From the NCBI GenBank assembly GCA_000434475.1, contig FR879519.1:1-32027 (forward strand): a DNA stretch of 32,027 nucleotides, in the 5' to 3' direction. A model generated the notes under the pieces. The model made no database searches. It saw nothing but the letters and a program-made list of their open reading frames with translations, and had not been told where the DNA came from. Shown piece after piece: positions 26,458 to 32,027 of the stretch (positions are counted from its first letter, which is position 1; each line of letters opens with the position of its first letter). The translations under genes were made by a program, and so were the position numbers. This DNA comes from Dialister sp. CAG:486. Lineage in GTDB: Bacteria > Bacillota > Negativicutes > Veillonellales > Dialisteraceae.

Positions 26458-26501
26458 GCTTATATCGCATATTCATTTAGCTTATATCGCATATTCATTT
26501 A
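26458..26501. repeat. perfect 22-bp tandem duplication before ppx
   Basis: GCTTATATCGCATATTCATTTA occurs twice head to tail (26458-26479 and 26480-26501), ending two bases before the ribosome binding site AGAGGAGGG of ppx. The unit is A+T-rich and contains -10-like hexamers. Confidence 0.9.
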
Positions 26502-26785
26502 TAAGAGGAGGGCCACTTATGTCGGAACAAAAGCCGCTCATTTACGGTATCATTCACATCGGCTCGTCGAATCTATCTCTTCGTATCGTGGAGTACAAGA
26601 ATGTCAATGAAGTCCGTGTCATCGAGTCCGTGAGGAAGGATACGAACTTTGGGGAAGAGGTATTCAATCATAAGAATCTGTCTTTCGCTTCGATCCGGAA
26701 GCTCTGCCGCATGCTGAATGGCTTGAAGCAGCTGTTGTCGGATTATCAGGTGAAGGTATATGCGGCGTATGCGACGGCGGTTTTT

Positions 26786-26855
26786 CGTGGGGGGGGTAAA
26801 TGCCGCTCGATCCTAGATCCCGTGAGGCGGATAACTGCCGCTCGATCCTAGATCT
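26786..26855. repeat. 35-bp imperfect tandem duplication inside ppx
   Basis: Unit one (26786-26820) and unit two (26821-26855) both start CGTG and share TGCCGCTCGATCCTAGATC; 30 of 35 positions agree. Four of the five differences fall in a 12-base stretch where unit two reads GAGGCGGATAAC (coding) and unit one reads GGGGGGGGTAAA. Thirty-five is not a multiple of three, so the duplication shifts the frame. Confidence 0.9.
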
Positions 26856-28110
26856 GATCCGTGTCAAGACGGGATTCAATGTGCAGGTCGTGGATATGCC
26901 GCAGGAGATCTATTTCAAGCATTTCGGCCTTTCGTACCAGCTGAAGCAGTATAACCGGGCGGCGAATGAGCGTCTGGGGAAGAATTTCCTCTTCGTCGAC
27001 ATCACGTCGGGCTGCGTGGGGCTGACGGTGTGGGAGAAGGGCTCGCTCTGCTACCAGCACAATGTACACATCGGGACGCTGCGGCTTTTGGAGACGTTCA
27101 CGACGAACCAGCGCGAGTCGCGCTATTTCCCGGAAGCGCTGGCGGAGTACATCCATGCGATCATGGAGCCGCTCTGGGTATCGATCAGAAAGTATGATAT
27201 CGATACGGTCGTTCTCTCGGGACGTGAGGCGAGGATCGTCGCGATGCTCTTGCACCATGACCTTGATCAGAGGGATATCGCGGAGGTGAAGCCTCAGGAA
27301 TTCGGCAAGGTGTATGACGAGGTGGGAAAATTCTCCACTTCGATGATCATGCAGAAGTATCACATCAGTGAGGCATGGGCGCTCACTGTCTCGCCGACGC
27401 TGCATATTTATCAGGAGATCCTGAATGCGATCCCTGTGAAGCATGTAGTCATGATGGGGATGACCTTCGTGCGCTCGGCATCGCTCTTCTATGGGGCGCA
27501 GAAGACGAATGATCCGGCGCTTGCGTACATGCGCGCGCAGAATCTGGAGCTGACGCGCTCGATCGCGGCGGACTATTACTATGAACCGGTGCATGCGAAG
27601 GCGATGGAGCTCTACAGCAAAGTGATCGTGCAGGCCTTTGACCGCGGAAATGGGCTCAATGACCGTGATGAATTCCTGCTTCGCATGGCGATCATCCTGT
27701 ACCAGATCGGGAAGTATGTGAATCTTCTGGGCTCGTCCATGCAGGCGTGGAATATGGTCCGCGGGACAGATATTTTCGGGATCTCCGACCGCGAGAAGGA
27801 TATCGTGGCGTGCATCGTCTACTATGATCACAAGGGGATCCCGAATGATGACGATGAGCCATTCCGCATCTTGTCGGATGAGTCGAAGATGACGGCGCTG
27901 AAGCTGATAGCCATCTTCCGTCTGGTCCGTGCGATGGATATGTCGAGGAAGCAGAAGCTGAAAGATCTTTCGGCCCATATCTCGGGGGATGCGCTTGTTA
28001 TCGAGTATGAATCGAGTGAGGATACGGCCCTGGAGACATGGCTGTTCAATAAAGAAAAAACAATGTTTGAAACGGTATTTGGCATGGAAGCCAAATTGGA
28101 GCGGAGGTAA
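26800..28110 (+). CDS. C-terminal 436-codon fragment of the exopolyphosphatase
   Basis: An open frame from ATG 26800 holds the main part of the Ppx/GppA protein: FLFVDITSGCVGLTVWEKG (phosphate-binding loop of the second actin-like half), VVLSGREARIVA, and a C-terminal HD-type helical domain (RMAIILYQIGKYVNLLG, then VACIVYYDHKG). In the HD domain the usual HD pair is replaced by YQ, so metal-dependent phosphohydrolase activity of that domain is unlikely. The first 14 codons come from the duplication. The eight-G run and the TAAATG junction could permit reinitiation, but the spacing from G-run to ATG is short (three bases). It is listed separately because annotation programs will call it. Confidence 0.6.
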   Translation: MPLDPRSREADNCRSILDLIRVKTGFNVQVVDMPQEIYFKHFGLSYQLKQYNRAANERLGKNFLFVDITSGCVGLTVWEKGSLCYQHNVHIGTLRLLETFTTNQRESRYFPEALAEYIHAIMEPLWVSIRKYDIDTVVLSGREARIVAMLLHHDLDQRDIAEVKPQEFGKVYDEVGKFSTSMIMQKYHISEAWALTVSPTLHIYQEILNAIPVKHVVMMGMTFVRSASLFYGAQKTNDPALAYMRAQNLELTRSIAADYYYEPVHAKAMELYSKVIVQAFDRGNGLNDRDEFLLRMAIILYQIGKYVNLLGSSMQAWNMVRGTDIFGISDREKDIVACIVYYDHKGIPNDDDEPFRILSDESKMTALKLIAIFRLVRAMDMSRKQKLKDLSAHISGDALVIEYESSEDTALETWLFNKEKTMFETVFGMEAKLERR

Positions 28111-28112
28111 CT

Positions 28113-30287
28113 ATGGACGTGCAGGATAGACATCAGCATTATTATCTGAACCGCGAGCTGTCGTGGCTGCAGTTCAATCGCCGCGTACTGCAGGAAGCAG
28201 TGGATCCGAACAATCCCCTGCTGGAAAAATTGAAATTCCTGGCGATCACGAGTTCGAATCTGGATGAATTCTTCATGATCCGCGTGGCGGGGCTGAGGCA
28301 CCAGAAGGAAAATGGCGTGAAGCGCCGTGACATCGCCCATATGACACCGGAGGAGCAGCTCGAGCAGATCTCCGACACCTGCCAGAAGCTCGTCGCGCGC
28401 CAGTATCGTTTCCTCCATATGATCCTGTCCGAGCTTCGTACGGAAGGGCTCTACTTCATCCATCCGGAAGATGCGACAGAAGCGCAGAAAAAATGGATGG
28501 AGGACTACTTCGAGCGGCAGGTCTTCCCAGTCGTCACGCCGATGGCCGTCGACTCCTCGCATCCGTTCCCGTTCCTTGCATCGAAGAGCCTCAATATCGC
28601 GATGCTGCTCGAAAGGAATGAGCGTGACCTTTCGCTGGATGAGGAAAATGATATCGATGTGAAGACGGCGATCGTGCCGGTGCCATCGGTGCTTCCCCGT
28701 ATCGTCCGCCTGCCGGATGATCCGGAAAAGAAGGGGCGCCATGACTTCGTCCTCTTGGAGCAGGTCATCCGTCACTTTGCGTCCCGTTTCTTCATCGGCT
28801 ACGACCTCTTGGAAGCACATCCTTTCCGCATCACACGTGACGCGGATCTTGCGATCGATGAAGAAGATGCACAGGACCTTGTCGTCGAGGTGGAGCGCCA
28901 GCTGAAAAAACGCCAGCGCGGGGAGGCCGTGCGTATCGAATTCGAAGCAGGCACCAGCCGCTTCATGCAGCGCTTCATGACGCAGGAGATGCACCTCGCG
29001 AAAGAGGATCTGTATGAGATCGACGGACCGCTCGATATGACGATGTTCTTTTCCTTCTGCGGCATCAAGGGCTACGACCATCTCCGCTATCCGGAAGCGC
29101 ATCCGCATCGCCCATGGTCCATGATCCAGCTCGAAAAGGATGGTCGAAAGAATATTTTCGAGATGATCCGTGAGAAAGATCTCCTCGTGCATCTGCCTTA
29201 TGAATCCTTTGAAGACTCGGTCGTCAATTTCGTCGCTTCTGCTGCAGCTGACCCCGATGTCCTTGCCATCAAGCAGACCCTGTACCGCGTGGCTTCCTCC
29301 TCGCCGATCATTCAGGCGCTCGAAAAAGCAGCACAGAACGGCAAGCAGGTCACTGTCCTCATGGAAGTCAAGGCGCGCTTCGATGAAGCGAATAACATCC
29401 TGATGGCTCGCCGCCTTGAAAAAGCAGGCGCGCATGTCATCTACGGTCTGGTAGGCCTTAAGACACACTCGAAGTGTACGCTCGTCATCCGCCGCGAAAA
29501 GGACGGCATCCGCCGCTATGTCCACGTTGCGACCGGCAACTACAATGCATCCACAGCCAAGCTCTATACGGATCTCGGCGTATTCACCTGCAATGACCAG
29601 TTCGGCAGCGATGCTTCTGCCTTCTTCAACCTGCTCTCCGGTTACTCTGACCCGCCGCTGTGGGACTCCTTCATCGTCGCGCCGATCAATCTCCGCCAGC
29701 GCTGCATGGAGCTCATCGACCGCGAGATCGCCTTCGCCAAGCAGGGCGAGCAGGCACACATGGTCGCCAAGATGAATTCCCTCCTCGATAAGGAGATCAT
29801 AGATAAGCTCTACGAAGCTTCTCAGGCAGGCGTCAGGATCGAGCTCATCATCCGCGGCATCTGCGTACTCATCCCCGGCATCCCCGGCGTCAGCGACAAC
29901 ATCACCGTCAGAAGCCTTGTCGGCCGCTTCCTGGAGCACAGCCGTGTCTTCTGGTTCGCCAATGGCGGTCGTGAAGAGCTGTATATCGGCAGTGCGGACT
30001 GGATGCCAAGAAACCTCAATGACCGCGTCGAACTCATGATCCCTGTGCGTGATGCCGATCTCTGCCATCGTCTGAAGACTATGGTCAATATGGAGCTCGC
30101 GGACAATCAGAAAGCACACATCATGCAGTCTGATGGCATGTGGAAAAAGGAGATCGCACCTGTCGATAAAGTGGGCGCCCAGGCTGAATTCCAGCGTATC
30201 GCGGAGAAGCGTGACCGCGAAGATGAATTGACCCTCGCGCAGAAAATGGAACCCTACATGCCTGTCTTTGGGAAAAAAGAAAAGTAA
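28113..30287 (+). CDS. ppk: polyphosphate kinase 1
   Basis: PPK1 reversibly polymerises the gamma-phosphate of ATP into polyphosphate at the inner membrane. The 724-aa length is typical. It starts with the N-domain signature LNRELSWLQFNRRVLQEA, followed by SSNLDEFFMIRVAGL. The two PLD-like catalytic domains carry GLKTHSK with the autophosphorylated His452 and FLEHSRVFWF with His609, along with HVATGNYNASTAKLYTDLG and RGICVLIPGIPGVS. GGAGG lies in the last codons of ppx, and the two-base gap makes coupling with ppx likely. Because ppx is broken, polyphosphate turnover in this strain may be unbalanced. The 763-codon open frame on the opposite strand is a shadow. Confidence 0.97.
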   Translation: MDVQDRHQHYYLNRELSWLQFNRRVLQEAVDPNNPLLEKLKFLAITSSNLDEFFMIRVAGLRHQKENGVKRRDIAHMTPEEQLEQISDTCQKLVARQYRFLHMILSELRTEGLYFIHPEDATEAQKKWMEDYFERQVFPVVTPMAVDSSHPFPFLASKSLNIAMLLERNERDLSLDEENDIDVKTAIVPVPSVLPRIVRLPDDPEKKGRHDFVLLEQVIRHFASRFFIGYDLLEAHPFRITRDADLAIDEEDAQDLVVEVERQLKKRQRGEAVRIEFEAGTSRFMQRFMTQEMHLAKEDLYEIDGPLDMTMFFSFCGIKGYDHLRYPEAHPHRPWSMIQLEKDGRKNIFEMIREKDLLVHLPYESFEDSVVNFVASAAADPDVLAIKQTLYRVASSSPIIQALEKAAQNGKQVTVLMEVKARFDEANNILMARRLEKAGAHVIYGLVGLKTHSKCTLVIRREKDGIRRYVHVATGNYNASTAKLYTDLGVFTCNDQFGSDASAFFNLLSGYSDPPLWDSFIVAPINLRQRCMELIDREIAFAKQGEQAHMVAKMNSLLDKEIIDKLYEASQAGVRIELIIRGICVLIPGIPGVSDNITVRSLVGRFLEHSRVFWFANGGREELYIGSADWMPRNLNDRVELMIPVRDADLCHRLKTMVNMELADNQKAHIMQSDGMWKKEIAPVDKVGAQAEFQRIAEKRDREDELTLAQKMEPYMPVFGKKEK

Positions 30288-30300
30288 ATCATGCTAAGGA

Positions 30301-30328
30301 AAAGCCGAAGCGAATGCTTCGGCTTTTT
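30301..30328 (+). terminator. Rho-independent terminator of ppk
   Basis: AAAGCCGAAGC pairs perfectly with GCTTCGGCTTT around a GAAT loop, then TTTTT; 13 bases after the ppk stop. Confidence 0.95.
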
Positions 30329-30440
30329 GCGTGACTGGTGACTGGTGGCTAGTGACTAGCGGCTAAAGGCTAAGAGCCTAAGAGACGGCAGACTCTCTCG
30401 TATTGTCATTTCGAGCGAAGCGAGAAATCTTTGTCATTCG
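30329..30440. repeat. intergenic repeats after ppk
   Basis: GTGACTGGTGACTGGTGGCTAG-type heptamers (30331-30375) are followed by TCATTTCGAGCGAAGCGAGA (30406-30426), a close relative of the unit near 1455. The rest of the gap, 30441-30925, is A+T-rich; I see no gene in it. A possible 85-codon frame at 30517-30774 lacks a ribosome binding site and family features. Confidence 0.6.
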
Positions 30441-30929
30441 CAAGCGATCAAGGAATGGCACGTTCCATGAGCTTTGATTCTCTATTATCCACTTTTCCTT
30501 CTGCCATCTTCTCTTTTTGGGAAAGACTTACAAAATTCAAGGATTTTGGTGGACAAATTTCCCACTTCACGAAAAAATGAGAAGAACGAAAGGTCAAAGA
30601 TGGGACAAAGTTGGGCTATCTCGGATGAGAAATGGGGGTGGCTCGAGGTTGACAATCGGGCGGAAGGCGAAATGCATAAAATGCGAAAGAAACGATAACA
30701 TGGGAGATAGAGTGATTCATAATTTGTTAATAATCCTCAAATGTCTATTGGGGGAATACAAGATTGACAATTGATTCAATAAATAATACTCGATACTATC
30801 TGATAAAAATAGTGATATAACAAAAAGAGAGACAAAGAATAGTGTGCGATGTACACTGGATGATATGCAGGAAATATTCGATAGATATGGAATAAATGCG
30901 AGCTTCTATTATTGTCAACATCGGAAAAA

Positions 30930-30957
30930 TTGACAAAAAGTCTCTCTATGGTAGAAT
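30930..30957 (+). promoter_or_regulatory. promoter of the G5/3D-domain protein gene
   Basis: TTGACA (30930-30935) and TAGAAT (30952-30957) are 16 bases apart and 23 bases before the ATG at 30980, with AGGAGAT as ribosome binding site. Confidence 0.75.
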
Positions 30958-30979
30958 AACGGCCATAGGAGATGCATTT

Positions 30980-31957
30980 ATGAAACCTTCAACGATGAAT
31001 AAAGCGAAAAAAGTATTAGCATGTATATTGGCGGCGGCTGCCTTGGGAAGTCAGGTGAATCTTGCGGCAGCATCTTTAGATTTTCTGGGCGCAAGTCACG
31101 CGAAGACAGTGACCGTATATGATGGGGCTCACAAGCAGGTCATTTCTACGGCAGCCTCCAATTTCAAGAATGTATTAAGCGACCTCAATGTATCACTGAA
31201 GGCGTATGACACATTCTGGACAAGCACGAAGGAGGTTTCGGACGGCGCGGTCATCGTGGTGGAGCGGGCAGTGCCTGTTTCCATCATCGCGAATGGCAAG
31301 AAAAAGGTCGTCTATACGACGCAGCAGACGGTGCAGGGCGTGGTGAATGACGCGGGCTTCGACTGGAAGAAGATGATGCCGATCGAAGACGGTCTGATGC
31401 AGGTGAAGGAAGGCATGCAGATCCACGTCGTCCCGTATACCGCGCGGAAGGTCTTCCGCAAGGAGGCGATGCCGATCCACTATAATAAGTGGTACGATGG
31501 CAGCCTCGGGGAAGATCAGGAGGTCGTCGTACAAGAGGGGATCCCCGGCGAACGGGAAGTGGAGATCGACGAATTCATCTCCGGCGGCAAGGTCGTGAAG
31601 ACGGTCATCGCGCATGCCAAAGTTCTCTCTGATGGCACGCCGGGCATTATGAAGACCGGTAAAGCAGAAGGGACGATGGGCTGGGTCGCCAATATGCATG
31701 CGAGCGCATATCATCCGAGCGATGGAGGCGGCAGCGGCATCACTGCGACCGGTACACAGGCCGGTCACGGCACTGTGGCGGTCGATCCTTCCGTCATCCC
31801 ACTCGGTACGAATGTATTCATCCCGAACTATGGCCATGCTGTCGCAGCAGATACTGGCGGTGCGATCGTCGGTAATCGTATCGACCTCTGCATGGAGTCT
31901 TTCGAGGACTGCTATAACTTCGGCAGACAGAATATCGAAGTATTTGTCAATTATTAA
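30980..31957 (+). CDS. secreted DUF348/G5/3D-domain cell-wall protein (YabE-like)
   Basis: A 325-aa exported protein related to Bacillus YabE and resuscitation-promoting factors, which are thought to cleave or remodel peptidoglycan. A signal peptide (basic to residue 11, hydrophobic to about 31) is followed by DUF348-type segments (TVTVYDG at 43-49; VSIIANGKKKVVYTTQQTVQ at 100-119), a degenerate G5 region (about 145-215), and a C-terminal 3D domain (about 237-325) with TGTQAGHGTVAVDP, PLGTNVFIPNYG, AADTGG and GNRIDL; the three defining Asp residues are 269, 291 and 302. AGGAGAT selects the ATG at 30980; upstream in-frame codons would spoil the signal peptide. No terminator is visible before the window ends. 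Confidence 0.9.
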   Translation: MKPSTMNKAKKVLACILAAAALGSQVNLAAASLDFLGASHAKTVTVYDGAHKQVISTAASNFKNVLSDLNVSLKAYDTFWTSTKEVSDGAVIVVERAVPVSIIANGKKKVVYTTQQTVQGVVNDAGFDWKKMMPIEDGLMQVKEGMQIHVVPYTARKVFRKEAMPIHYNKWYDGSLGEDQEVVVQEGIPGEREVEIDEFISGGKVVKTVIAHAKVLSDGTPGIMKTGKAEGTMGWVANMHASAYHPSDGGGSGITATGTQAGHGTVAVDPSVIPLGTNVFIPNYGHAVAADTGGAIVGNRIDLCMESFEDCYNFGRQNIEVFVNY

Positions 31958-31966
31958 GGGGATAAG

Positions 31967-32025
31967 GGGTTCAGAGTCAGCTTATGGGGCGTGCTTCCCT
32001 TTGATTATGTTTGAAAGAGGTTCAG
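31967..32025. repeat. GGTTCAG...TATGGGGCG...CCCTTTGATT intergenic module
   Basis: It resembles the module at 1336-1394 (GGTTCAGGGTTAGCCC-ATGGGGCG-TATCGCCCTTTGATT) in the same orientation and the inverted one at 4059-4108. Truncated by the window end. Confidence 0.6.
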
Positions 32026-32027
32026 CA

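Larger units (their letters stand above)
26519..28110 (+). pseudogene. ppx: Ppx/GppA-family exopolyphosphatase gene, frameshifted
   Basis: The gene starts at ATG 26519 (AGGAGGG upstream) with YGIIHIGSSNLSLRIVEY, the actin-like ATPase N-terminus of Ppx/GppA enzymes, which release phosphate from polyphosphate or hydrolyse pppGpp. After codon AVFR the frame runs into a 35-bp imperfect tandem duplication (26786-26855) and stops at TAG 26849-26851 after 110 codons. Removing one 35-bp unit restores AVFREADNCRSILDLIRVK and a continuous protein of about 518 aa ending at 28110. The gene is immediately upstream of ppk (two-base gap), the usual polyphosphate pair. As it stands it is broken unless the second part is made by reinitiation. 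A sequencing or assembly error in the eight-G run is possible but would not by itself explain the 35-bp repeat. Confidence 0.8.

Noticed and set aside
27828..30119. 763-codon open frame on the minus strand
   Set aside because: It is antisense to ppk and the end of ppx, has a strange composition rich in Asp, Arg and His, and no ribosome binding site. It is a shadow caused by codon bias in ppk.
30517..30774. 85-codon ORF between ppk and the G5/3D-domain gene
   Set aside because: No ribosome binding site, unusual composition, no recognisable family; the region is A+T-rich non-coding sequence.

Overview
The window is bacterial chromosome, most likely from a diderm Firmicute of the Negativicutes (Veillonellales, Dialister- or Megasphaera-like). 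This is inferred from a Firmicute-style GuaB, RecG and G5/3D-domain protein with strong AGGAGG ribosome binding sites, found together with phosphatidylethanolamine synthesis (Psd plus PssA), release factor RF3 and a Ppx-Ppk pair, at moderately high G+C. The genus is not proven by anything in the sequence.

Layout. 1-1300: a secreted hypothetical protein and ribosomal protein L28 (rpmB), both on the minus strand with good promoters. 1866-9293: housekeeping genes on the plus strand: recG; guaB overlapping a WecG/TagA-family glycosyltransferase; then psd-pssA-family 2 glycosyltransferase, closed by a terminator at 9304-9333. 9294-10096 is gene-poor with a G+C-rich, possibly structured patch. 10097-10996 encodes a tandemly duplicated cysteine-peptidase-like protein whose second half has lost the catalytic residues.

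11346-21241 is the most unusual part: a tight seven-gene operon. In order it encodes a 1085-aa protein joining two RNA polymerase alpha-CTD-like helix-hairpin-helix units to a sigma-70 region 4-like helix-turn-helix, a radical SAM enzyme, an unknown protein, a PLD-nuclease/DEAD helicase fusion, a 57-aa protein, a DndD/SMC-like ATPase with a CPxC hook, and a 140-aa acidic protein. The last four resemble parts of phosphorothioation (Dnd)-linked restriction, but no DndC sulfurtransferase or DndA desulfurase is present; a radical SAM enzyme is there instead. I read this as a candidate anti-phage or DNA-modification system. It is preceded by a 20-codon leader ORF and a terminator-like hairpin only 12 bases from the first gene, and followed by three dyad repeats spaced exactly 33 bp apart that overlap a terminator.

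21452-32027: a DUF4236/zinc-ribbon membrane protein; an Flp-pilin-like protein; prfC; a long repeat-filled gap; a TadG-like gene with an in-frame TGA; ppx broken by a 35-bp imperfect tandem duplication; ppk; and a secreted G5/3D-domain protein. Gaps between housekeeping genes hold a mosaic of dispersed repeats: GTGACTAGT-type runs, AACCCTG-type runs, CCTTCCCC-TCGA-GGGGAAGG palindromes, and TTCGGGCATCGCCCCATA modules. No tRNA, rRNA, CRISPR array or insertion sequence was recognised.
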